Shown: in pieces, positions 1 to 9,802 of the stretch
Layout: every line of letters begins with the position of its first letter
Position numbering within the stretch: position 1 is the stretch's first letter
NCBI GenBank assembly: GCA_963682055.1
Contig: OY821743.1
Coordinates: forward strand, 33,466,702 to 33,530,701
From: Primula veris
Lineage: Eukaryota; Streptophyta; Magnoliopsida; Ericales; Primulaceae
Direction: 5' to 3'
DNA length: 64,000 nucleotides
Notes under the pieces: model-generated
The model's database searches: none
Seen by the model: the letters and a program-made list of their open reading frames with translations, nothing else
What the model was told of the DNA's origin: nothing
Translations under genes and position numbers: made by a program

Positions 1-477
1 ATTAAACCATAAACGCGTATCTTTTTGTAACTAGTATGCTTAGCAATGTTGTCATTATGTTTGCAGAGAATCATTTGTTGAAGCTGCAAAACAGTTGTTC
101 AGGCAATTTAATTATTCGATGTTATCACTCTCTTTCGATATGTATTTGTTGATATCTACACGACATTTTCGCTTATTGCTTTATAGTCCTTTGGAAATGA
201 GGATCTGTATACGTCATGTTCTTTATGTTGTTCTCATTTAACTTTTGTGTTTGTAAAGACCTAGGTATCGAATATCCGATTGGACAACTTATGCTTAATT
301 TTTCACGACAAAATCTTCGAATCTGTTGTGACTTGTTGGATAAACAATAATTATACCATTCTATTATTATTATGTGTATCGTTATGGATTAAATAATTAG
401 ACTTTAGGCTGCGGCTATATATGAAAAAAGGATTATTTTTCCGTTTCTTGTTTGCATCTCTTTGATGGTTCTCTGTT
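1..477. other. Upstream flank, no gene seen
   Basis: AT-rich sequence with no open frame of note. It lies upstream of the Aux/IAA gene and probably forms the distal part of its promoter. I see no RNA gene or repeat in it. Confidence 0.5.
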
Positions 478-483
478 TGTCTC
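478..483 (+). promoter_or_regulatory. Auxin response element (TGTCTC)
   Basis: An exact TGTCTC, the classical binding site of ARF transcription factors, lies about 20 bp upstream of a TATA box and about 100 bp upstream of the Aux/IAA start codon. Aux/IAA genes are auxin-induced, so the position fits feedback control of this gene. A six-base match can arise by chance; the location is what supports it. Confidence 0.55.
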
Positions 484-501
484 TTCATCATTTTTAGCTT
501 C

Positions 502-509
502 TATATATA
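502..509 (+). promoter_or_regulatory. TATA box of the Aux/IAA gene
   Basis: TATATATA followed by G, about 80 bp upstream of the start codon at 585. It would give a short leader of roughly 50 nt. A second TATA-like run lies near 414, so the choice is not certain. Confidence 0.5.
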
Positions 510-584
510 GGACCTTTAAACTCAAATGATAACTCAAGCTTTCTCATAATATCTTAAATCTAAGTGAATAGGAAAACACTCGTA

Positions 585-2978
585 ATGTCTTCGATGGAGT
601 TTAAAACCGGTGACATGGCGTGCCAGAGCAATTCCGTGAGCCAAGATGTAATAGAACTAAAAGAATATATTTACATGGGTCTATCTGACTCAACATCAAC
701 AGAAAGCTCTACAATTTCTAATATATCTGAAGATATTATAAGTTTGAAGACAAATGATTTGGGCTCGAATTTTAAGGAAACGGAGCTAAGGCTCGGACTC
801 CCAGGATCAGAGTCTCCTGGAAAAGACCTTGAAAATTGCCAGCTCAGCATTGCAAAACTAGACGAGAACCTTCTACTCCCCGTGTTAAACGCCAATGGAC
901 CTATGTCACAAAAGGTTGGGATCTCGGGCAAAAAAAGGGGATTTTCAGTTGCCATGCTAGAATTTTCAGAGGTGAAAAGATACTGCTTTACGGAGAGAAT
1001 TTAAAATTTTAAACCATTTTTATAATAATGGTGGTATGGAAACATCCCATTCCTAGAAGCATTTTGTTTTTGAAATGAGAAACCAATTTTTCAAAAACGG
1101 TAGCAGTAAACATGCATTACATCCGATATTTACAAAAAAAGTTTTATTACGATTTACATTAGTTAAGATTTAAGAATCAAATTATTTTTGAAGATAACCC
1201 CCCATAATTAGTCCAGGGGGGTCCTGAGTTTTTGTTCTCCGATGCTGAAAAAAATTGTGGCCTTTTTTCAATTGCCGTTCTAGTGTAAAATTTCAAAATA
1301 AAATATTTTAATAGTATAATAATCGAAAATTAACTCTCAGACAACACACATATGCAGTGCCAAGTTCTATTAACAAACCGTAGAACAGGTTTATTCCTCT
1401 TATAAATCCAGAAAGACCTAATATAGAAAATTCCAGGTCTATATTCATCTATTTTTTAAAAATGTAAATACTAAATAAAATATTTGGTCAATCCAATCGA
1501 CATTTTTTTGTGCAAAAAAGAACGAAAAATAAGTAGTCATTGCTTTAAGCATATAAGCTAAACCGCTCACTACTTTCTGCAGGGAAAACATACTGCCAAT
1601 TCTGTAGCTAGTACTATGCCATCGACCGGGAATACTATAGACTTTAGTACCAAATCTGTCAGGGGAGAAATAAACTATGTCAAAATGCAAGACACCTCTC
1701 TTCGACTCCTGTATCAAGAACAGACTTGCACATCCAATAAAAGTGGTGCAAATTACGCCATTGCTTCAGACAACAATGGTGAACCTCCTGCCAAGTAAGA
1801 GCAATAAATAATACAAACATCTAAATAATTTTGCACCATAAACTACAATGATACAGTAATTGGACTTCTCACGCATTGCCATTGCGCTGTACCACAACCC
1901 AGGCACCAACCTTTAAGAGAAAAAAACTACAGTAAGATACTAAAATGTACTAATATTACCAAATTATTTTCTTATCTTGTCAGGGTCCAGGCAGTCGGTT
2001 GGCCACCTATAAGATCATTCCGAACGAATATGTTAAAAAATATTACCAAGGAACAAGAAGAAGATGCAAAAACGATAAAGGGTTTATATGTAAAGGTTAG
2101 CATGGATGGTGCTCCGTACCTTAGAAAAGTCGACTTAAGAGCTTACTCCACTTATCATGATCTTTCTTCCGCTCTCAGAAAAATGTTCAACTGTTTCACT
2201 CTTGGTGCGTTTTTTTTAATAAAACTGTTCCATATTTGCAACACTAAGTGTAAAATTTTGCATAAGTACTGATAATCAAGTCTTAAATAGGCCGATCTCA
2301 TGGACCTGCTAAGGAGATATCGAGCGAGAATAAGCTCAAGGATATGCCACAAAATGGATGTGAATATTTACTTACATACGAAGATAAGGATGGTGACTTG
2401 ATGCTTTTGGGCGATGTCCCTTGGGAGTAAGTCCCGACAGTATTTCTTCTAATACCTTAAATGGTTATTGTTAGATTTTCTTTCGCTTTTATATGGATTT
2501 TGTGTTTTCCATTAATAACTGTGTATCTCTTAACTGTAGGATGTTCATTGACACTTGCAAGAGGCTAAGAATCATGAAGGGTCTTGATGCTGTCAGCCTT
2601 GGTAAGTTTCTTTCTTTATCGTCTTAGATTTTGAGATACATTCGTGTTTGTAGAAAATTGCTCCTGTTAAACAACAGTTGAGCCTCCTACTTAACCAAGC
2701 CTCCTACATAGTAATTTACTCAGGTCTAAGCATCGATTTTCATCTTTTGTAATGTGCAGTATTTTTTACTTACACTTTTGTATTTTCCGTGTGGTGGCTC
2801 TATAGTTAGATCATTAGTATTCAGATACACTATGTTGATTGATGCTAAATACTGGGTTGTCATTCATAAAATACCGCAACTTTTTTTTGCTTTCATTTTG
2901 CTAAACTTGATAGTGAAAATTCTGTGGATTGTGTATGCAGCTCCTAAGGCCTCGGAAAAATGTAGAAACAAGAGCTAG
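585..2978 (+). CDS. IAA9: Aux/IAA auxin-responsive repressor, IAA8/IAA9 type
   Basis: Nuclear repressor that binds ARF factors and is degraded through the TIR1/AFB receptor when auxin is present. Proposed coding exons are 585-971, 1583-1794, 1984-2204, 2291-2426, 2540-2601 and 2941-2978. They join in frame to 351 codons plus stop, and every intron has GT-AG ends. Domain I (repression motif LRLGL) is near residues 68-72, a KKRGF basic patch near 115, the degron [10 protein letters not shown] at 204-213, and the PB1 domain (domains III/IV) from about 234 to the end, closing with [10 protein letters not shown] as in IAA8/9. The ATG at 585 is the first in frame; there is another at 594. Oddities: the acidic PB1 loop reads DGDLMLLGD where W is usual after DGD, and the exon 1/2 border is uncertain because coding-like sequence runs past 971 until a stop at 1002-1004. 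The intron/exon pattern and C-terminus make the family call firm. Confidence 0.9.
1205..1330. repeat. Dispersed repeat fragment in Aux/IAA intron 1
   Basis: About 125 bp here resembles 27936-28070: both run GGTCCTGA, a T-rich stretch, a GCCCTTTT-like stretch, then AAAATTAACTCTCA. It is an old interspersed repeat of unknown class. Its presence supports reading 972-1582 as an intron. Confidence 0.5.
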
Positions 2979-4234
2979 ATGGTACCTTTTCTACCGTCTT
3001 TCCTAGATTACGGAGGTGAACGAAACAAGAGGAAGAATAATCAACTCATCACTGTGTTTTTTGTTCAATATATATATACAGGCAAAGCTGATTAACTACT
3101 TTGATTCAACTTCATTCTTTTTTTTTTCCCATCATGTATTCAACGGATGAAATTTTGAAGGCATGTTGTGTTGCTAAAACAACGGATTTACCATTTAACA
3201 TTCTTTACCAAGCATCTGTCTGGTGTCGGTTTCGCCCACGTAATGACAATACCATGCATCTCCAGATTTTTAACCACCCCTATTGACTTGAAAATGAAGT
3301 TTTCTTGTTATCTTTTTCTATTAAAAAAAGTGATGCTAAACTTACTAATTGTAATAATTACCCTGATACCAAATATAAGTTGTTTGAACATTATGAAAAC
3401 CATTGCTATAAGAATCTAATATGAAATAGAGAATTGATATGATAATGTAATTTACGCAAAATTTTGTGGGAAAACTTACATAAAATTATTTTTTCAAAAT
3501 GTAATTAACGTAAGTGGAGAAAATGTTAATAAACTAGACATTTGGTGCACTGTCTGTTCGAAACTTTGAATTAAACCTGTAGTTTGATTACATAATCGAA
3601 GAAAATGGAAAGTTAAGTGTATACAAAAGAGTAAAAAAAATTACGTCCAGTTTCCTTTATGTGTTCTTTTCAGATTTGAGCCCTTGGTTAGCTCTGGGTC
3701 AATTGATGATCATAAAATAAATGCAATATCGAAGAACAAATGTTGATCAATTTCAAATACTTCAAGGAAATTAAATGATTAGAATTCATAGTAAACTGCT
3801 TATTTCAAAATAAATAGCTAATGAACTTATTCGAGGCACATTAAATTTCCGATGAAACTTTGTTCATTTTAGTATGAAAGTAGGACATGATCCAGTTTTA
3901 CAAACTAGCATCAAAGTTACATATAGGCATGGAAGTAAACTGCTATAATTTAACAAAAAGAAACCACATACAATACTTGAAACTTTTAATCTCAATATGA
4001 GATCAAAATAGGTAGCTAATCAGAAGCTACTTACAACTTATAACTTGATAATTCTATCTGATTAAGAATAAATATAAATGTAGTTACAAAATGTGAATCA
4101 AACAGAAAAGAGAGAAGTTAGCCCAAAATATATAATACAAGCTAGCCTAACATTGCATGTCAATGAGAAATCGAAGGAGGAAGCTAAGGATTTGTGACTG
4201 ATTCCTTCGGTTTTCCCATCTTCTCCTCGAGCAC
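2979..4234. other. 3' flank of the Aux/IAA gene, no gene seen
   Basis: Contains the 3' UTR and AT-rich intergenic DNA. Short open frames at 2754-3419 are chance readings with no recognisable domain. No repeat boundary could be placed. Confidence 0.4.
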
Positions 4235-4351
4235 TTACTGCTCCTCGTTGAGTTCATGATTTTCAAGTCTAAGTTTGTCCACACCCGAGAGTAAGTTTAT
4301 GAGCCAATTGTTCTGGTGCTCCACCATGTTGACATACTTTTTCTTAGACAT
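4235..4351 (-). pseudogene. Possible bZIP leucine-zipper relic
   Basis: A 38-codon reading on the minus strand has the pattern HQNNWLINLLSGVDKLRLEN, which resembles the zipper start of group-S plant bZIP factors (KQ..L..L..QV..LR.EN). It begins MSKKKYVNM and ends at TAA (4237-4235) beside a GTAAGT that could be an old splice donor. No basic DNA-binding region is seen upstream. It may be a decayed fragment or chance similarity. Confidence 0.2.
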
Positions 4352-4619
4352 CATCAATCTCACCGTACCTTAATACTTTTGCTACATTAGCAAAAGGTGA
4401 AAGTAATAAAAAAAAATAGTTAAGATTTACTCGAACAAGTTAAAAATAAGAAAACCCAATCCGCACTCCGAATGAAGGGGTTTCTTGCAATTTATATAAA
4501 TACTGAGAGCCAATTTGTTAACGTATACTATTCCGTATTTCAGCAAACTACCGTAATTCTATTCCAAATGAATTTGCTGGAACTTAAAATGAATAAAAAG
4601 CGAGTAGGTAGTCCGTTAT

Positions 4620-5007
4620 GGGTGCACATTTCCGCATATTACATTCATTAGGTTATCGGCTTTTTCAAGTGTATTCGTTATTGTTTTTCGATGTTATTTT
4701 TTAAATCAACGTTCTATATTATATATAAAGAGTTTGTTCAAAAAAAAAAATCTGTAAAATTTGAACTTTTATATTTATTTTTTTTGGCATTTAACTATTT
4801 GTTTGGCAATTTATAAGGTATTAATATTAATAAATACAAAAAAATACATAAAATGTCAAAATTTACAATTTTTTTTGAACCAACACTTAATAAATAATAT
4901 AGGACGTTGATTTAAAAAATAACATCGAAAAATAATTATGAATACACTTGAAAAAACCGATAACCTGGTAAAAACCTGATGAATGTAACATGGGGAAATG
5001 TGCACCC
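4620..5007. mobile_element. Mutator-type MITE / foldback element
   Basis: Terminal inverted repeats of more than 100 bp start GGGTGCACATTTCC and end with its complement, around a short AT-rich centre. Flanks are GTCCGTTAT (4611-4619) and GTACGTTAT (5008-5016), a 9-bp target duplication with one mismatch, as expected for Mutator-like elements. There is no coding capacity. The arms could fold into a long hairpin if transcribed. The right arm carries a small insertion of about 10 bp near 4970 relative to the left arm. Confidence 0.85.
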
Positions 5008-6511
5008 GTACGTTATACTGAATTGGGAACATTTATTCTGCCTAAATCTTTAGGCATATATACCCATAATTTCCAAATTCGTGCCCATTCCCACATTTAC
5101 TCATCACAAAATTCAAGGGAGATTAAACTATATAGTTTCAAGTCAGTGATAACATTGTGACAGTGCCACAAAAGATTTGCAGTTTATAGTAGATACATAG
5201 CATGGCTTATACAGAACCCCCCCCCATTACTTGTTTACACAAAAACCTACAAACAAATGCTTTGTCTTTATATTCTGATAGCTTTTAGTCCAACAATGCT
5301 GTTATTTTTTCTAGATTGTTATGTTTTCTCATGGTCTAAAATTTTATCTGCTTGCTTTTCAAGAAAAATCTTGTTGCCGAGTAAGATTTGCCATTCAATT
5401 CACAATTATATTTTAGATACTTGCATTGGAATCATCATTTTGCATTTTCCATCCATGCTTATATCAGGCGAGTAGCTAGATAAGAATTTTTAAAATAGTG
5501 GATTAACACCTCTATATATTTTGTATGCTTGAAGTCATTTTTTTTCCGAATTACAGCAGCCCCATTGTCGAATCCTACCTCCGTCATTGAATGAAATGTT
5601 CAATACGAACATTGTCATTGTATCAGTTTTCCAATGAATGTCCAAATATTCAGATGGGGATGAGAAAATCAAAAGTACATTTTCGGACCCGCCTAAATAG
5701 CGTATCTTCATGAAATTGCTGAAAATTTGAATTTCAATCGCTAAAATTCATTGTTTATAACTTAAGCGAGCCCAATCCCTAAAATTTTATAGGTCTACCA
5801 AACGTATTGAAGTAACTTTTAGTATATGTTTTTTATATGAAAGAGGGAAACCCTTTTTTATTATAATTTTTTGATAAAAGTGCATGATATAAGAAAATTG
5901 AAAATGAAGATAAAACTTAAAAAGAACAAATAAAAGAAACTCATAAAATGTCGAACTTATACGAGTCATATTCCGGTCTCTTCTTTCTCTGACTCACCGT
6001 TAACCTTTCACTTCTTTCCACTTTTACTTGTAAGTAATAGCTTCGACTTGGTCTTAAAGGAGATCATAGAACCATGTTCTCCCTACTTTTAGAAACATTT
6101 GTCATTCCTTATTGCAAAGAGGCGCTACCTTTCCGTATAGACGTGATTATAACCTAATTTGGGCATTTTTGCTTCTGAGCCGTTTTGCTTATTTACACTT
6201 GCTTTCCATATTTTTTTTTTATCAAAATAGACGAGGAAAATTGTCCTTATTAATCCTTAATTATAGCAGTGGGTTAGGCCAATCATTTTGATCAATGTTA
6301 TAAAATGCAAGGTTTTGTATCAAAGTTGAAGATATGTAAACACTAAACAAGCTATAGATTGCTGCAATATAATAATAAACCAATGTGGGCTGAGTTAAAA
6401 CTTGTCTTATTAGGATATGCTACACTGCTATTTTATTTTATTTTTTATTTTTTGAAAACAAAGCATATAGGAGTATTCAACACAGATATAGAGAACATAT
6501 GTTGGCTTTAG
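5008..6511. other. Intergenic, nothing recognised
   Basis: AT-rich DNA with a short C run near 5218-5225 and no convincing gene. The reading frame at 5257-5475 is hydrophobic because of T-rich codons and has no family pattern. Confidence 0.4.
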
Positions 6512-6516
6512 CTTCA

Positions 6517-7119
6517 TGAAATTCCTATCCACTGTTCTAGTTGCAGTTTTGCAGTAAGGTTCCAAGTGAGCTTGCAACCACAGTTAGAACCTAGTGTATT
6601 AAATGGACAGAACTGTAAAAAGTTAAATGTACTTAAAATAGATCACAAGCACATTAAACAACGGAGTTCACCTAATTAGGCTACGTCTCCGGGGCACTTA
6701 CCCAGATTATGATATTATAAAAAGCTTACAATATAGGACTCAAGTCTTAACGAAAAACACTTAGACTCCCTCTAGGTTTTTCTGCCTATCTCTATATTGC
6801 TCCTACTCTATAACTATCACTTATAAATCAATGGCATCCCACCATTGTTTTCTTTTTAAAGCTCACGTGTATTCTCTCTAGAAAATAAGTTATTTATAAT
6901 TTAGAACACACAAATATTACAAGCTAAGTTATCAACTTATATAAGTAAAAACAATCCTCTATCTTGAAGGTCTTTTGTGATTGCTTTTGACTTTAATGAT
7001 TGGCTTCAATCTTTCCAAGCATTACGTGATTCTTCAGCGTGGATTGACTCCAATCATCATTGGTTGATACCTGTTTAATAACCAGCTTGATTGTAGGAGT
7101 TAGTATTTTCCTATAACTA
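6517..7119 (-). repeat. 3' LTR of the copia element, truncated (603 bp)
   Basis: Matches 14798-15400 with nine substitutions and no gaps by eye. It retains the R/U5-like end with terminal TG/CA at 6517, but starts directly after a polypurine tract at the position equivalent to about 562 of the 5' LTR, so most of U3 is missing. Confidence 0.85.
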
Positions 7120-7130
7120 ACTCCCCCTTT
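7120..7130 (-). promoter_or_regulatory. Polypurine tract next to the 3' LTR
   Basis: The minus strand reads AAAGGGGGAGT immediately before the 3' LTR sequence; such a tract primes plus-strand DNA synthesis. Its direct contact with a U3-deleted LTR is odd. Confidence 0.75.
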
Positions 7131-7234
7131 GTCATTGGTTTTGACAAATCAACTAAGTTTATAAACCACATAAATCCACCTGCAATTTCAATACAACATT
7201 TGTATTGTATCAATACTTTTGATGTATCTGTTTT

Positions 7235-7494
7235 AGCTCCCCCTGCAAGTTAGAATTGCAGGCATATCATATAAGCACAATTTATATGCACACAATAGGT
7301 TTTCAGACCTGTTCCAAGTTCAAAGACATTCATACTTCAACAAGAAAAGAAGTTGCAGAATTATTACAGCCAAACAGGCACAGTCTCAATGCAGCATAAT
7401 TGGAAACAGAATAAAGTCTTGAAACTTAAACATTAAACATCAAACTGAAAACAGAACAGAAAACACATAATAAACTTTCTCTTACTCCCCCTAT
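7235..7494 (-). promoter_or_regulatory. Additional polypurine-tract copies
   Basis: Two more GGGGGAG tracts lie at 7235-7246 and 7484-7494 (minus strand CAGGGGGAGCT and ATAGGGGGAGT), between the third ORF and the main tract. Multiplied polypurine tracts are a reported trait of Sireviruses. The same heptamer also occurs inside pol near 10810, so some copies may be incidental. Confidence 0.55.
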
Positions 7495-7513
7495 TTGTCA
7501 CAACCTAGACAAA

Positions 7514-8836
7514 CTAGTTACGAGGAATGTTTGACTGGGGTGGTCTTTCTCTTAGAGGTCTGTCCCTTACAACCTCTTCATGCTCATCTTCACTGATTAT
7601 AAAGAGGCCATCATCACTGTGAGTTGCATCCCCATCACTGTCACCACCATCACTGTCAGTATCATTTTCACTTTCTATAAGATTCTCCAACAACTTCTTG
7701 ATTTGATAGTCATCAGTATCCAGCTCAGCTCTCCTTTCTGCATTGTAAGCCAACTTTTGCTTCAAATACCACCTCACACCCTTCTTCTTTTCTGAAGGAG
7801 CATTAGATGTTTCTTCTTCTTTTTCCTTGCCCTTTTCTCCAGAGATGTCATTGACATGCCCTTCTTTGAGCAATTTTGCAGAGATATATATAGCAGAGGG
7901 ACAATCAGTGATTGGTTCATTTAAGATACTTATTGGAGAATTTCTACCCAAAGATGAGACTTGGCCTAGAATCACAGCAGTGATTAGGCAAGGGAAAGGC
8001 AGCAGAATGGATTGGGAAGTAGAGTCACTGAAGTCTCTAATCAGATTAAATACATGATTACCAAAATTAATTGGCAAAGATGACATGATCCTATAGAGAA
8101 ATATGGCCATGTCCTTACTGACTTTGGATGGCTGCTTAGTGGGATTCCAATTGAATCTAGCTATTTTGTGCAGCACAGATGCACACAAGGTGAGGGAGGA
8201 TGTTTTAATGGAGTGACCATCAAACCTATTGTTCTTTCCAGTTAGAATTAAAGCAAGAATTTCTAAGTCTGGTTCAGCATTGTCATCTTCAGTAGGACTA
8301 GGACAACACAGAAAATCATTGATCAACTTAGGGGTAAAATCTAGAGTCACACCTCTCAAAAACACTCTGCCATAGGCAGGATCACCTTCAACAAACACAT
8401 TACTACTTAGATTGGCATAGAATTCTTTAATTACAGCAGGGTAATAAGAATCAGGATAAGAAATAGTTTTATCTAGGCCAACAGCTGATAGCAGTTTCTC
8501 AATATGTACTTGAATATGTGGATAGCTAACCAGATTAAGTCTTCTTTCACTGTGAATCTCCCTACCAGCAAAAGATCTATACCTCCTATACATGGTCCTA
8601 CTCCAGAACCTAGGATCAGTCTCATGAAACTTAGACTTATAAGAGAAAACAGTTGGTGTTGGATGATCCTCTACAGTTTTCCTAGCTCTTTTCTTAGTAC
8701 GCTTTTTCTGAGATGAGGAAATCTCACTTACCTTAGCTTTTGATACTGGACTGGTTGGAGATTTATTCATGAAATCTCTTAGAGTGCAATCATCGTCAAT
8801 GTCCAGGTTGGGGTTTTTTGAAGAGTTTGAAGACAT
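7514..8836 (-). CDS. Third ORF of the copia element: putative plant transposon protein domain
   Basis: A 440-codon intact frame on the same strand as gag-pol, about 970 bp downstream of it and inside the LTRs. The N-terminus is polar with a basic KKRTKKRARK stretch near residue 45 that could be a nuclear signal. Residues about 95-310 (for example VIKEFYANL, RVFLRGVTLDFTPKLINDFL) resemble the domain annotated in many plant genomes as putative plant transposon protein, which has no assigned activity. The C-terminus is acidic (D/S/E-rich, residues about 385-425). There is no signal peptide or membrane segment, so it does not look like an envelope protein even though it sits where Sireviruses carry an env-like ORF. 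The frame is open while gag-pol has decayed slightly. Confidence 0.75.
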   Translation of the reverse strand: MSSNSSKNPNLDIDDDCTLRDFMNKSPTSPVSKAKVSEISSSQKKRTKKRARKTVEDHPTPTVFSYKSKFHETDPRFWSRTMYRRYRSFAGREIHSERRLNLVSYPHIQVHIEKLLSAVGLDKTISYPDSYYPAVIKEFYANLSSNVFVEGDPAYGRVFLRGVTLDFTPKLINDFLCCPSPTEDDNAEPDLEILALILTGKNNRFDGHSIKTSSLTLCASVLHKIARFNWNPTKQPSKVSKDMAIFLYRIMSSLPINFGNHVFNLIRDFSDSTSQSILLPFPCLITAVILGQVSSLGRNSPISILNEPITDCPSAIYISAKLLKEGHVNDISGEKGKEKEEETSNAPSEKKKGVRWYLKQKLAYNAERRAELDTDDYQIKKLLENLIESENDTDSDGGDSDGDATHSDDGLFIISEDEHEEVVRDRPLRERPPQSNIPRN

Positions 8837-9471
8837 GGTTGCAACTAGGGTTAGAAGTGAGCTTAGAACTTCGCAGTGGGTTTTTACAGAGACCTAGGAT
8901 TTTTCAGTAGAAGTAGAGAGAGAGTAATTGTGATAATTGTAATTGAATTTGGATATAAAGAAAGTTTAGTATAAATAGCAATTAACGCCATATCTTTTTG
9001 TAATTAGAAAGAGATACATGCAAATCAATTATGAAACAGATTTAGCCAAAAATTAGGAAGGTTCTTATCAACAGAAATTTGAAAAATGAAACAACTTAAA
9101 TCACGAAGGAAACAGTTGGTATTAAGATAAATCCAGCAATTAATACAGATAAACATTCCTTTTTAAACAGATTTATCCAAAATTTTAAAATTCAATAGTT
9201 GAAGCTTTTAAGGAAATTTGACATGATTCAAGATAAAGATAGCAATAAGACAGATATTTAAGCTTTTGAAAAACAGAAATCTAGCAATTTACCCAAGAAA
9301 ATATGTTTATCATAGAATAACTCGAATAAAGATTAAATTTTAGGAGCTTATATTGAGCAAATCCGTTTTTATCTCTACACAAAAACTAGTTTGATGACCT
9401 CAGCGCAAGGAAAGAGTATAAGTGATGTCAAAAATAACAAGATTTTGTCTTGGCAGTTTATAAAATAGACT

Positions 9472-9610
9472 GAGGTTTCAACTGATGTTGCAACTGAGCT
9501 TGCAACCAGTATTTTTAACACGAGGTTTCAACTGAAGTTGTAACTGAACTTCTAACCAGTTGTTGAGAGAATGAGGTTTCAACTGAGGTTGCAACTGAAC
9601 TTGCAACCAG
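9472..9610. repeat. Three 38-bp GTTGCAAC-type units in the pol-ORF3 spacer
   Basis: Units at 9472-9509, 9522-9559 and 9573-9610 follow GAGGTTTCAACTGA, N, GTTGCAACTGA, N, CTTGCAACCAG, with starts about 50 bp apart. They are non-coding, between pol and the third ORF, and share their core with the LTR tandem units and with two coding stretches of gag-pol. Confidence 0.85.
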
Positions 9611-9802
9611 CAAAAAAAATTGCACTTTGTGCTTGCAACTCTATTACCAAAGAGGTTTTCAAGGACAAGTTACCTCACATCTGTTTTTGAGACACCAAAA
9701 AGCGGATTTTTCAAAACAAAAACACCATAGCTCAATTAAGACTAAACCTTAGAAATAAAAATTATTGAAGGTACTCAATACAGACATATTTAGCAAGAAT
9801 AT

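Noticed and set aside
7514..8836. Envelope gene in the third-ORF slot
   Set aside because: No signal peptide, membrane segment or cysteine-rich ectodomain; it has a basic nuclear-type stretch and a plant transposon-associated domain.
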